Of a stretch of DNA of 64,000 bases, positions 42,336-50,999 are shown one piece after another. Within the stretch, counting starts at the first letter, position 1, and every line of letters starts with the position of its first letter. The notes under the pieces were generated by a model, which saw only the letters and a list, made by a program, of their open reading frames with translations, had not been told where the DNA came from and searched no databases. Made by a program: the position numbers and the translations under genes. Source of the DNA: Methylovulum psychrotolerans (GTDB lineage Bacteria > Pseudomonadota > Gammaproteobacteria > Methylococcales > Methylomonadaceae); contig NZ_PGFZ01000013.1 in the NCBI RefSeq assembly GCF_002923755.1, forward strand, positions 1 to 64,000, in the 5' to 3' direction.

Positions 42336-45098
42336 ATGTCCGCCCAAGCTTCGCCGCAACTGCTCCAAACCTACCATATCTTCCTCGCCTCCCCAGGGGA
42401 TATGAATGACGAACGCCAAATGGTAAGGGAGTTCTTCCAAGACTATAACCGCACCACCGCCAACCACCAAGGGCTTGAGTTTAAGGTGATAGACTGGCAA
42501 AACTACAGCCATGCGGGTGTCGGCAGGGCGCAAAAGCTGATTACCGAACAAACCCTAACCCAGTACCAAGGCTCCTTAGTCTTACTGGTCGGCCTATTAG
42601 GCCAACGCTTTGGCACACCGACGGACATTTACGAATCCGGCACCGAAGAAGAGTTTCAAACCGCTATGAAGTTTCGGGCAGAGCAGGGCGGTTGGCCGGA
42701 AATAAAATGGTTTTTTCGCCAAGAGTGGGGCAAACAAGGGCCACCAAATAATCCCCAGCAGTTAATGATAGCCAGCAATCAATGGCAAAAAGTCCTCGAT
42801 TTTAAAAGCCAACTGCAAACTAAAAAGCCGTTATTCTTAACCGCAGACTTTGCCAGCACAGACGATTTTAAAGACATTTTCAGTCATGACCTGCTGCTTT
42901 GGCTACACGACCCCGCCCGCCCGTGGCACAAACAAAAAAACCTCCCCAGCCCAGATCCCGCACTAACCGCCCAAGACTCCCCTTACTTGACGGTTTGGCT
43001 TAAGCTGGTACGCGATGAATGCGCCCAATTGCCCTTACCAATTCTGGACGGGCGTATGGGCATGGCCTCAGCCTCGCCGATTGAATTGCCGGATATTTTT
43101 GTGCCGTTAAAAACCATTCCCCCCAGCAAAACCTGGCAAGAAACCACGGCGGAGACTATCGCTTTAGCCCGAACAATGATGCAGGACGGGCAACAAGATC
43201 CCCAACCGATTTTAGACCTGTTGCAAGACCAACGCTTGGCGGTGGTGATTGGCGACCCAGGATCAGGCAAATCAGCGTTAATTAACCAACTCACTTGCCT
43301 GTTGCTCACCGATAATCTTACTCACCTCCTGCCCGATTCTTTACAAGGCCGCATCCCCCTGCGCATCATCCTACGCCGCGTACAAATCCCCGCCCACCTT
43401 GACGCGACCGCCCAAGGCCAAGCCGCTTGGCTTTGGGAGAGCGTCAAAGCCGACATCCGCGCAACGTTAAGCAATAGCCAACAGGCAGAACATCAGGCAG
43501 AAGCGGTATTCAGCACCTTACAGCACCAACTGATGCAGCCTCCAGGCGGTTTAATCCTGTTGGACGGTTTAGACGAAGTCCCCGCTGCCGACCAACGCCG
43601 GGTGCATTTATTACAGGCGATCCGCGCCTTAGTGTCGTCATTGCCGACACATACCCGTTTTATCATCACCGCCCGCCCTTATGCCTATACCGACCCCTGC
43701 TGGCGGCTGAAAGGATTTAGCGAGTTTTTCCTGACCCCCTTTGATAAAGAGCAAAGGACACAGTTTATTAAGGGCTGGTATAACACCGCGCGTAGCCGTT
43801 TTGCCTTATACGCAACCGACCTTAAACAACGGGTAGAAGATTTGCTGGATAGGGTCGAACACCAGCCGCATTTACAAGAGCTGGCCGAGCGGCCTTTATT
43901 GTTGACCCTGATTGCCATTTTACACGCCAGCGGTGGCCGCTTACCCGAAGATAGGGTCAAACTCTACGAAGAAAGCGTCGATTTATTGCTCTACCGTTGG
44001 CGGCAAGAGGCGTTTCGGGATAGCGACGGACAACAATTACGCTTGGATAAAAAAGACCTGCTGGCTTGCCTGCAAAGCCTTGCCTATAACGCCCATAAGG
44101 CACAACAACAGCAACAGGCCGATAATCGGCACACGGCAGATATTAGCACGGCGGCGATCTATACGGCTTTTGACCCTACCCGCCAACGCCTATACGTCTT
44201 GGCGGGTTTGGCGTTAATGGAACTTAACATCAGCAAAACCGATGCCTTAACTAAACCCGTGCGGCAAGCGCTAGTCAAGCTTTTGGCGGATGCCCAAGCC
44301 TTAAATGTCAGTGAACGTGCAGAAGCGGGGCGGGTGTTATCGGGCTTAGGCGACCCGCGTCCGGGGGTAGGCCTTAACCCCCAAGGCTGGCCGGATATAG
44401 ATTGGGTGAAGGTGCCTGGAGGTGTGGTGGTTTTGGAAGATAAGGCAGGTACTGTTCACGTCACGCCATTCTGTCTGGCCCGTTATCCGGTCACCAACGT
44501 CCAATTCCAAGCGTTTCTTGATGATGCGGACGGCTACACCAACCCGCACTGGTGGAAAGGATTGGATGCAACACCCGGAACACCTGAACTACCGCGCTGG
44601 ACAGAGGCCAACCACCCTCGCGAAAGCGTGTCTTGGTTTGAGGCCATAGCCTTTTGCGCTTGGCTGTCGGCGCGGCTAGGCTACACAATCACCTTGCCCA
44701 CCGAAGGGCAGTGGCAACAGGCGGCTTGTAGCGCCCAGGCGGGCTTTGTTTACCCTTGGGGCAAAAAATACCTGACAGGCTTTGCAAATATTAATGAAAC
44801 TATAGGCAATGCCGGTCCACATTGTTTGGAACGGACGACTGCTGTGGGTATTTACCCGCAAGGCGATTCCCAGCAAGGCATTAGCGATTTGAGCGGCAAT
44901 GTCTGGGAATGGTGTCTGAACAGTTATGAAGATCCCAGCAACACGGCATTATCAGGGACGTTTTCCCGCATGTTGCGCGGCGGTGCTTGGGACATCAATC
45001 AAATCAGCACATATGCCTCGTGTCGCAGTTTTCACTTCACACCCAATTTCAGCCACAGCCCTATCGGTTTTCGTGTGTGCTGTGCGTCACCCATCTGA
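42336..45098 (+). CDS. STAND NTPase: DUF4062-NACHT-FGE protein, possible DGR target
   Basis: A 920-residue protein in three parts. Residues 10-100 form a DUF4062-type effector or recognition domain (YHIFLASPGDMNDERQMVREF). Residues 300-560 are a NACHT NTPase: Walker A GDPGSGKS at 306-313, Walker B LILLDGLDEVP at 406-416, sensor FIITARP. Residues 690-920 are a formylglycine-generating-enzyme/C-type-lectin fold (FCLARYPVTNVQFQAFL, LPTEGQWQQAA, SGNVWEWC, MLRGGAWDINQ and IGFRVCC). STAND proteins of this build act as sensors in conflict or signalling, with the FGE part binding the ligand. Ten codons in the last 30 are of the kind that arise from AAC by adenine mutagenesis, as in diversity-generating retroelements. 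No reverse transcriptase is in the window. The start codon is in doubt only slightly. Confidence 0.88.
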   Translation: MSAQASPQLLQTYHIFLASPGDMNDERQMVREFFQDYNRTTANHQGLEFKVIDWQNYSHAGVGRAQKLITEQTLTQYQGSLVLLVGLLGQRFGTPTDIYESGTEEEFQTAMKFRAEQGGWPEIKWFFRQEWGKQGPPNNPQQLMIASNQWQKVLDFKSQLQTKKPLFLTADFASTDDFKDIFSHDLLLWLHDPARPWHKQKNLPSPDPALTAQDSPYLTVWLKLVRDECAQLPLPILDGRMGMASASPIELPDIFVPLKTIPPSKTWQETTAETIALARTMMQDGQQDPQPILDLLQDQRLAVVIGDPGSGKSALINQLTCLLLTDNLTHLLPDSLQGRIPLRIILRRVQIPAHLDATAQGQAAWLWESVKADIRATLSNSQQAEHQAEAVFSTLQHQLMQPPGGLILLDGLDEVPAADQRRVHLLQAIRALVSSLPTHTRFIITARPYAYTDPCWRLKGFSEFFLTPFDKEQRTQFIKGWYNTARSRFALYATDLKQRVEDLLDRVEHQPHLQELAERPLLLTLIAILHASGGRLPEDRVKLYEESVDLLLYRWRQEAFRDSDGQQLRLDKKDLLACLQSLAYNAHKAQQQQQADNRHTADISTAAIYTAFDPTRQRLYVLAGLALMELNISKTDALTKPVRQALVKLLADAQALNVSERAEAGRVLSGLGDPRPGVGLNPQGWPDIDWVKVPGGVVVLEDKAGTVHVTPFCLARYPVTNVQFQAFLDDADGYTNPHWWKGLDATPGTPELPRWTEANHPRESVSWFEAIAFCAWLSARLGYTITLPTEGQWQQAACSAQAGFVYPWGKKYLTGFANINETIGNAGPHCLERTTAVGIYPQGDSQQGISDLSGNVWEWCLNSYEDPSNTALSGTFSRMLRGGAWDINQISTYASCRSFHFTPNFSHSPIGFRVCCASPI

Positions 45099-45119
45099 AC
45101 GTTGTCCACTGAATCCTCC

Positions 45120-45149
45120 GCCGCGTTAGCGGCGGGCGATTTTTTTTGC
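45120..45149 (+). terminator. GC-rich hairpin and T-run after the STAND gene
   Basis: CCGCCGC (45120-45126) pairs perfectly with GCGGCGG (45131-45137) across the 4-base loop GTTA. It is followed by GCG, A and eight T residues. It has the form of an intrinsic terminator. Its place 21 bases after the stop also matches the short-stem, 4-base-loop hairpin that lies downstream of retroelement variable regions. Confidence 0.85.
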
Positions 45150-45266
45150 AGGACTAAGGGGAAATTAAGCCAAGCATTAACACTGAGCATCCAGTTCGGT
45201 AAAGCTTATACCACCAAACATCCCCACATCCGTTTAGTATTTTAAACAAACCTACCCCTAAATCCC

Positions 45267-46268
45267 ATGCAAACCCTCGCCCTATTAGCCATTGGTTTTT
45301 CCCTAGGCACTGCCGTGTTACTGATGCTCGGCAATCTCCTGCAACCCCAAACCCCGCAATGCCCACTTGCCAAAGCCGCCGGATTTTTATTGCTGATCGG
45401 TTTGGCAAGTATCCAAATATTGCACTTAGGTGTGTTGACCGGGCAAGCCGATGGTTTCCATACCGTTTTGTATACCGCCATACTGTACGGCATAGCCCCC
45501 AGTTTTTATTTTTACAGCCGTCAATTAGTGCAGGCCGATAGCGTTGACCCACAGCATAACCTTTATCATGGCATCCCCTTGCTGGTCGGGGTGTTGTTGC
45601 CGCAGTCCTTAGGGGTTCCGGGGGCATTTTTGGTGGGTAGCGCTTATGTGGCATGGTTGGCGCGGGTGGTGTATGGCTTGCGCGGGCAACGCCAACGCTT
45701 CCGCTTGGAGCTGTTGGCGTTGGCGACTTTGTTTGCTATCGCCCTTGCCGTGTTGCTGCTGGGCTTTATCTGGCCGCTATTAGATGAACGCGCGTTTATC
45801 ATCAGCTATAGCCTGCTTATCGGCTTGGCATTGTTTGCCACGACCCTGACCTTATTACGCTTCCCATCCATCACTGCCGATGTCTCGGAAGCCGTACAAG
45901 CGGCATATACCGAATCGACGCTGAAAAACATCGACAAATCGGCGGTACTCGCGCAGTTGGCGGTGTTAATGGCGCAAGATAAGCTCTATAAACTGGAAAC
46001 CTTAAATCTGGGATTGTTAGCGGAGCAGTTGGGCTTAAGTCCGCACCAATTGTCCGAATTGATTAACACCGAATTCCAACAAGGCTTTTCCCGCTACATC
46101 CGCCAATTGCGCGTGGAAGAGGCCAAACGCCTGTTACTAGCGGAACCCCAAGCCTCGGTCTTAGCCATCGGCCTATCGGTGGGCTTTAACACCCAATCCA
46201 ATTTCTATGCCGCCTTCCGGGAGTGTGTCGGTATGGCACCTGGGCAGTACCGTAAAAATGCCGCATAG
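45267..46268 (+). CDS. Membrane-bound AraC-family transcription regulator
   Basis: A 333-residue protein. The N-terminal 215 residues contain about seven hydrophobic helices (from TLALLAIGFSLGTAVLLMLGN to YSLLIGLALFATTLTLL). The C-terminal 100 residues are an AraC-type double helix-turn-helix (LNLGLLAEQLGLSPHQLSELINTEFQQGFSRYIRQLRVEEAKRLL, and SVLAIGLSVGFNTQSNFYAAFRECVGMAPGQYRK). It should sense a membrane or periplasmic signal and act on DNA directly. The operon that begins 220 bases downstream in the same direction is the natural target, but no operator was identified. Confidence 0.9.
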   Translation: MQTLALLAIGFSLGTAVLLMLGNLLQPQTPQCPLAKAAGFLLLIGLASIQILHLGVLTGQADGFHTVLYTAILYGIAPSFYFYSRQLVQADSVDPQHNLYHGIPLLVGVLLPQSLGVPGAFLVGSAYVAWLARVVYGLRGQRQRFRLELLALATLFAIALAVLLLGFIWPLLDERAFIISYSLLIGLALFATTLTLLRFPSITADVSEAVQAAYTESTLKNIDKSAVLAQLAVLMAQDKLYKLETLNLGLLAEQLGLSPHQLSELINTEFQQGFSRYIRQLRVEEAKRLLLAEPQASVLAIGLSVGFNTQSNFYAAFRECVGMAPGQYRKNAA

Positions 46269-46487
46269 GTTGCTTGTCTTTCCCATCCACTATTCCTATC
46301 TTATCTTTTTGTATATCCATAAAGGCTATGCAAGACAATCACTTACAACGTAGATAAAAATGAGTTATTCCATTTTTATCAAATTGGAAGCTGACCCCGC
46401 TTGTCTGCCCTAAGCTATTGCCAAGGCTTTAGGCTATGGAAGCTTAAAGGCCTTTTAGCCATGTTCTAAACAATAAGGAGTGTCTCT

Positions 46488-46916
46488 ATGTTATCTCCCT
46501 CTTATCCGCCTGGCCTCCAGTGCGGTGATAAAGTCGTGCTGTTTGATGGTGAATGTAAGCTTTGTCATGCTTGGGCGCGGTTTTTAATCGCCTTTGATAA
46601 GCAGCGTGTCTTCAAATTGGCATCGGTGCAATCTGCCGCTGGTAAGGCCATTTTGCAATGGTATGGTTTGCCTACCGATTATTACGAAACCATGCTGGTG
46701 GTGGATGATACGGTGATGTACCAAAAATCCTCGGCATTTATTCAGGTGATGCTGGGCTTACCGTGGCCGTGGCGTTTGGCGGCGGTGTTTTGGCTTATTC
46801 CCACACCCCTACGCGATTGGCTTTATGACCGTATCGCCCTGAACCGCTATAGGCTGTTCGGCAAATATGACCGCTGCATAATTCCGACTCCTGACCATTT
46901 GCAGGTATCTGCATGA
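46488..46916 (+). CDS. DCC1-like thiol-disulfide oxidoreductase family protein (DUF393)
   Basis: A 142-residue protein of the DCC family: VVLFDGECKLCHAWARFLIAFD carries the D-G-x-C-x-x-C motif near the start, followed by FKLASVQSAAGKAIL and the C-terminal YDRIALNRYRLFGKYDRC. A redox role is predicted from the CxxC, without a known substrate. It starts a five-gene operon and overlaps the next gene by 4 bases. GGAG about 10 bases before the ATG serves as ribosome site. Confidence 0.88.
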   Translation: MLSPSYPPGLQCGDKVVLFDGECKLCHAWARFLIAFDKQRVFKLASVQSAAGKAILQWYGLPTDYYETMLVVDDTVMYQKSSAFIQVMLGLPWPWRLAAVFWLIPTPLRDWLYDRIALNRYRLFGKYDRCIIPTPDHLQVSA

Positions 46917-47302
46917 CTAATAACAGCCTTATTTTACACATCTGCCGCCATAGCATCGCCTTGGTTTGGCTGTATCAAGGGCTAATACCCAAATTGCTGG
47001 GGCCGCATCACGATGAAATAGCGATGAGTAGGGCGTTGGGCATCAGTGCCGAGGCGGCGACTGCATTGGCGTATATCGGCGGTGGCCTAGAAATGCTGTT
47101 GGGGGTACTGGTCATGGTGTTTTACCAACGCGCGTGGCCTTTTCTGCTGACGATTTTGGCGATGGTGAGCTTGTGGGTTTTTACTGCCCTGTATGCGCCA
47201 TGGTTTGTGCAGGCGGCTTTTAACCCGACGACGGCTAATTTAGCGGTGGCCGCTTTGGCTATGATTGCCTTGGTATGCCTAAAACACAACCTTAAAGCCT
47301 AA
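46913..47302 (+). CDS. DoxX-like membrane protein
   Basis: A 129-residue integral membrane protein with four predicted helices (LALVWLYQGLIPKLL, AYIGGGLEMLLGVLVMVFYQ, LLTILAMVSLWVFTALYAP and TANLAVAALAMIALVCL). The spacing and IALVWLYQGLIPKLLG fit the DoxX-like family. Its role is not known. The start overlaps the DCC gene stop (ATGA), and the NAD-binding gene follows after 10 bases. Confidence 0.85.
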   Translation: MTNNSLILHICRHSIALVWLYQGLIPKLLGPHHDEIAMSRALGISAEAATALAYIGGGLEMLLGVLVMVFYQRAWPFLLTILAMVSLWVFTALYAPWFVQAAFNPTTANLAVAALAMIALVCLKHNLKA

Positions 47303-47312
47303 GGAGACGCAA

Positions 47313-48602
47313 ATGAAGATTTTTCTTACCGGTGCCAGCGGTTTTATCGGCCATGCCCTGTTACTGGCTTTAGTGCGGCAAGGCCATGAGATTACCGCTG
47401 GTTGCCGCCACCCCGAACGCTTGCTAGGCCTATCCGCCCAAGTTAAGCCGTTGTCCATTGACTTTGCTGCCATGCATTCGCCTGAACAATGGTTGGCACA
47501 CCTGCACGGTATCGAAGTGATTATCAATTGTGTGGGGATAATCGCCGAAAGCCCAAGCCAACGCTTTGCGCAAGTGCATAGCCACGCGCCGATAGCTTTA
47601 TTTACGGCAGGGGTACAGGCAGGGGTGGCAAAAATCATCCAGATTTCCGCTTTAGGGGCGGATGGGCAGGCGCAGTCGGCTTACCATCTATCAAAACGCG
47701 CCGCTGATGAAGCCTTACGGCATTTGCCTGTGGTGGGTTTGGTGTTGCAGCCGTCGCTAGTCTATGGCGATCGCGCCCAAAGTATGGCCTTGTTACAGGC
47801 TTTAGCGGCACTGCCTGTGCACCTGTTGCCGGATGGCGGTAAGCAGTTATTACAACCTATCCATGTCGATGATGTGGCTGCGGCGGTTTGCCAATGCCTT
47901 AATCCGGCGGTTAACGCCAGTGCCACGCTACATTTAGTCGGCCCTACGCCGATTTCTTATGCGGTGTTATTGCAAGGGCTTCGGCAGCGGCTGGGCAAAC
48001 CTGCGGCTTTAGCGTGGGCAGTGCCGCTGCGCTATCTGAGTACCGCCGCGAGTTTAGGCAAATTCTTCGGTGAGCCGATTTTATCTAAGGACAGCATTGC
48101 CATGCTCAGCCGGGGCAATCGTGCCGATGCCACCGACATTACCGCCTTATTAGGCCGCCCACCTATCGGTATAGCCCAACAATTATGGCAAAAACCTGCA
48201 TCACAAGTCGAACGTTGGCACACGCAATTGTATTTGATAAAGCCGTTATTAAGGGTGGTGATCGCTTTGGTCTGGTTATGGAGCGGTATCACTTCGTTGT
48301 GGTTTTATCCGCATTCGCTCAGTTATGAACTGCTGGCGGCAACGGGGGTGACGGGCAACGCCGCGCCGTTGCTGCTTTATGGTTTGGCATTTTTAGATAT
48401 GGTGTTAGGAGTAGCGACCTTATGCCGCTACCGCCCGGTAGCACTAATGACCGGGCAGTTAATGATGGTGGCGTTTTATACCGTCGTGGTCAGTGTCGCT
48501 TTGCCGGAATTTTGGTTCCACCCGTTCGGGCCGCTGTTAAAAAATCTGCCGTTTTTAATGACGCTCTCTATTTACCAACAATTGGAAGGAGAAGGTGCAT
48601 GA
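47313..48602 (+). CDS. NAD(P)-binding SDR-like protein fused to a DoxX-like membrane domain
   Basis: A 429-residue fusion. Residues 1-290 are an atypical short-chain dehydrogenase/NmrA-like Rossmann domain: MKIFLTGASGFIGHALLLALVRQGH is the dinucleotide-binding motif, with INCVGIIAESPSQRF and the YHLSKRAADEAL catalytic-like YxxxK segment. Residues 305-429 contain four hydrophobic helices (VVIALVWLWSGITSLWF and others) of DoxX type. The pairing with a separate DoxX gene suggests a membrane-bound redox unit. It overlaps the next gene by 4 bases (ATGA). Confidence 0.88.
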   Translation: MKIFLTGASGFIGHALLLALVRQGHEITAGCRHPERLLGLSAQVKPLSIDFAAMHSPEQWLAHLHGIEVIINCVGIIAESPSQRFAQVHSHAPIALFTAGVQAGVAKIIQISALGADGQAQSAYHLSKRAADEALRHLPVVGLVLQPSLVYGDRAQSMALLQALAALPVHLLPDGGKQLLQPIHVDDVAAAVCQCLNPAVNASATLHLVGPTPISYAVLLQGLRQRLGKPAALAWAVPLRYLSTAASLGKFFGEPILSKDSIAMLSRGNRADATDITALLGRPPIGIAQQLWQKPASQVERWHTQLYLIKPLLRVVIALVWLWSGITSLWFYPHSLSYELLAATGVTGNAAPLLLYGLAFLDMVLGVATLCRYRPVALMTGQLMMVAFYTVVVSVALPEFWFHPFGPLLKNLPFLMTLSIYQQLEGEGA

Positions 48603-49072
48603 TGTATTTAACGCTTAAAGTGCTGCATATTTTCAGCGCGATTATTTTATTTGGCTTAGGGATGGGGACGGTGTTTTACAAAATTATGGCCGATAAGACC
48701 CGCAACCATGCCGCGATTGCCGTCACTAGCTGCCATGTTGTGCTGGCGGACTGGTGGTTCACCACGCCGACAGTGCTTATCCAACCGCTGACAGGCTATT
48801 TTTTGGCGGGGCAAGTGTCTGCCCCGTTCAGTGACGGTTGGTTATTCTGGTCGCTGTTGCTTTATGCTGTGACGGGCTTGTGTTGGTTGCCTGTGGTCTG
48901 GCTACAAATCCAGATGCGGGATTTGGCGGTGATTTCTTTAGAGCAGCAGCAAGCTTTACCCGCGCAGTATTTCTATTACAGTAAGCTTTGGTTATGGCTG
49001 GGTGTGCCAGCCTTTTTCGGCATGGTCAGTATCACCACGCTGATGGTGTTCCACAATTCACTTTGGAGTTAA
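48599..49072 (+). CDS. DUF2269-family membrane protein
   Basis: A 157-residue membrane protein with four helices: LTLKVLHIFSAIILFGLGMGTVFYKIMA, HVVLADWWFTTPTVLIQPLTGYFLA, WLFWSLLLYAVTGLCWLPVVWLQIQM, and LWLWLGVPAFFGMVSITTLMVFH. The histidine and length fit the DUF2269 family, whose function is unknown. The start at 48599 is set by the ATGA overlap with the upstream gene; a longer upstream frame lies inside that gene. Confidence 0.85.
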   Translation: MMYLTLKVLHIFSAIILFGLGMGTVFYKIMADKTRNHAAIAVTSCHVVLADWWFTTPTVLIQPLTGYFLAGQVSAPFSDGWLFWSLLLYAVTGLCWLPVVWLQIQMRDLAVISLEQQQALPAQYFYYSKLWLWLGVPAFFGMVSITTLMVFHNSLWS

Positions 49073-49075
49073 CGT

Positions 49076-49705
49076 ATGAATGCTTATTTATTGTCCAAAA
49101 CGGTAGGAAGCGCTTGGCAAACTTTGCCGCCTGTCATCCAACGCCATTATGCGGTGCAGGAGGGACAGGGCAGTAGCTTGGTTGGGGTTATGACCATTGC
49201 CTACCCCCATTTTATGTTACCGCTAATCGGCTTGATCAGTTGTTTCGGCGGACTGGTGTTCCGGCGCGGCAGCAATGTCCATACCCGTGTCGAGAAAACC
49301 GCTGATACCGAAGGTGTCTTACATTGGCACAGGACGCTACGTTTTCCTGACGGTAAAACAGCACATTTCCGCTCGCAAATGACGTATCAGACCGAACATG
49401 AACTGATCGAAACCATCCGCTATGGTTTCGGTATCCGGTTGCGGGCAGAAGCGGAAGACGGGCGCTTGGTCTACCGTAGCCAAGGCCATTGCTGGCAAGG
49501 CGCGGGGCTACGCATCACCTTGCCCGATTGGCTGCTGTTAGGCACGGCGACCATCAGCGAACAGGCCTTATCAGCCGATAACTTCCGCTTAGATTTTACC
49601 ATCCGGCATCCGTGGTGGGGCGAAACCTATAGCTATCGCGGGGATTTCCGTTATGCCAAAACAGAAGTAGAGAGCAAAGGCATGAAGCCTTTGCCGATAG
49701 CTTAA
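49076..49705 (+). CDS. DUF4166-family protein
   Basis: A 209-residue protein: WQTLPPVIQRHYAVQEGQGSSLVGVMTI at the start, one hydrophobic stretch (MLPLIGLISCFGGLVF), and a beta-rich remainder (VLHWHRTLRFPDGKTAHFRSQM, then DFTIRHPWWGETYSYRGDFRY). This matches DUF4166, which often follows NAD-binding and DoxX genes. The function is unknown. It begins 3 bases after the DUF2269 stop and ends the operon. Confidence 0.85.
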   Translation: MNAYLLSKTVGSAWQTLPPVIQRHYAVQEGQGSSLVGVMTIAYPHFMLPLIGLISCFGGLVFRRGSNVHTRVEKTADTEGVLHWHRTLRFPDGKTAHFRSQMTYQTEHELIETIRYGFGIRLRAEAEDGRLVYRSQGHCWQGAGLRITLPDWLLLGTATISEQALSADNFRLDFTIRHPWWGETYSYRGDFRYAKTEVESKGMKPLPIA

Positions 49706-49834
49706 CAGCGCGGATGATTTTCAGGGGATCTGTAAAACGGCCAAAAAACCGGGCAACCATTTAATACCCACAAAGAAAACCTGTTATTCGTTATAATAGC
49801 CGCTTGCCTTAAAAATAATAATAACAGGAATACT

Positions 49835-50785
49835 ATGAGCTATTTAACTGATACTGCAAAACTCTGCCAACGCCGTTTGGAAGACCAATTTGTCCGCTTG
49901 CAAGCCACTGCCTCTTACCAACAATGGCTGGCCATGCCGCCGCTACAGCGTTGGCTGGCGGTGGTGGGGTTATTTTTGCTCTCACAGCTGTTAGTGTTCG
50001 GCAGCCTGTACCTGATATTTGGTAAAGTCGTTGTCATCGGCTTTCTTGCCAGTGTCCTGGCTGGCTTGGCGACTGGGGCAGGGGCGTTGCCCGCACTGTT
50101 TTTTAAAAATATTTCTAAGAACGTCTTCAACAGCATGTTAGGCGCGGCGGCGGGGGTCATGTTGGCGGCGACCGCTTTCTCGTTGCTGGTGCCGGGTATG
50201 AATTACGGCAACTTGATTTGGCCGGGGCGGGGCATTTATGTCGTGTCTATCGGCATGTTGATCGGGGCGCTGTTTTTACACTTTGCCGACCGCCAGTTGC
50301 CGCATGTGCATTTTGACAGCGTACCGGATACCCAGTTAGATTCGTTCAATAAAGTCTGGTTGTTTATCATCGCCATCACTATCCATAACTTTCCTGAAGG
50401 CATGTCGGTCGGGGTCAGCTTTGGTTCGGGCGAGTTAAATAACGGCGTGGTGTTGGCCGTAGCGATTGCCTTGCAAAACATCCCCGAAGGTTTGGCGGTG
50501 GCTTTGCCTTTAGTCGGTTTGGGTTATAAACCTTGGCGGGCGGTGGCAATCGCCACCTTAACCGGCTTGGTCGAACCCGTCGGCGGCTTGTTAGGCATTA
50601 CCATGGTGACGGTCTTTACCTCCATCTTGCCGATAGCAATGGGCTTTGCCGCTGGGGCAATGCTGTTTGTCATCAGTGAAGAAATCATTCCCGAAACCCA
50701 TGCTAATGGCCGTTCACGCTATGCGACTTTTGCCCTGATGATCGGCTTTATTGTGATGATGATTTTGGATAATGCTTTGGGTTAA
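49835..50785 (+). CDS. ZIP-family metal transporter
   Basis: A 316-residue ZIP (Zn/Fe permease) family protein with about eight membrane helices. The metal-binding helix 4 motif ITIHNFPEGMSVGVSFGSGE and helix 5 motif IALQNIPEGLAVALPLVGLG are present, and FVISEEIIPETHANG completes the family. It is of the GufA/ZupT-type length. It should import divalent metal such as zinc or manganese. The first 100 residues carry a soluble N-terminus and an extra helix. It is monocistronic. Confidence 0.92.
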   Translation: MSYLTDTAKLCQRRLEDQFVRLQATASYQQWLAMPPLQRWLAVVGLFLLSQLLVFGSLYLIFGKVVVIGFLASVLAGLATGAGALPALFFKNISKNVFNSMLGAAAGVMLAATAFSLLVPGMNYGNLIWPGRGIYVVSIGMLIGALFLHFADRQLPHVHFDSVPDTQLDSFNKVWLFIIAITIHNFPEGMSVGVSFGSGELNNGVVLAVAIALQNIPEGLAVALPLVGLGYKPWRAVAIATLTGLVEPVGGLLGITMVTVFTSILPIAMGFAAGAMLFVISEEIIPETHANGRSRYATFALMIGFIVMMILDNALG

Positions 50786-50835
50786 TGCCGCTTTACGGTA
50801 TAGCCGTCGCTTCATAAATCTGGCACGATGCTTTC

Positions 50836-50980
50836 TTAGGAACGCACATAAAATAACATCGGCATAATCGCAATTTTCTCTTGGGAGCGCGGGCATCTTG
50901 CCCGCCTTTGCGGACAAGATGCCCGCGCTCCCAAGCCTATGCCCCTTTGCGTTTGCCAGAATTATTTCTTGCCTTCCTTA
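50836..50980. repeat. Palindromic intergenic repeat, copy 4 of 4
   Basis: The outer arms TTAGGAACGCACATAAAATA (from 50836) and ATTATTTCTTGCCTTCCTTA (50961-50980) are imperfect inverted repeats of the family. The interior is a perfect palindrome with 21-base arms at 50880-50900 and 50915-50935 (CTTGGGAGCGCGGGCATCTT plus one base) around 14 bases. Related GCGGGCAAGATGCCCGC sequence occurs alone at 42224. It separates the ZIP gene from the GDT1-type gene. Confidence 0.78.
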
Positions 50981-50999
50981 ACCAGACCTAACCTTCATC

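Noticed and set aside
44960-45150. A complete diversity-generating retroelement
   Set aside because: No reverse transcriptase, accessory gene or template repeat was found in the window, so only a possible orphan target is claimed.
50786-50999. Manganese (yybP-ykoY) riboswitch before the GDT1-type gene
   Set aside because: The space is filled by a palindromic repeat element and the conserved riboswitch core was not found.
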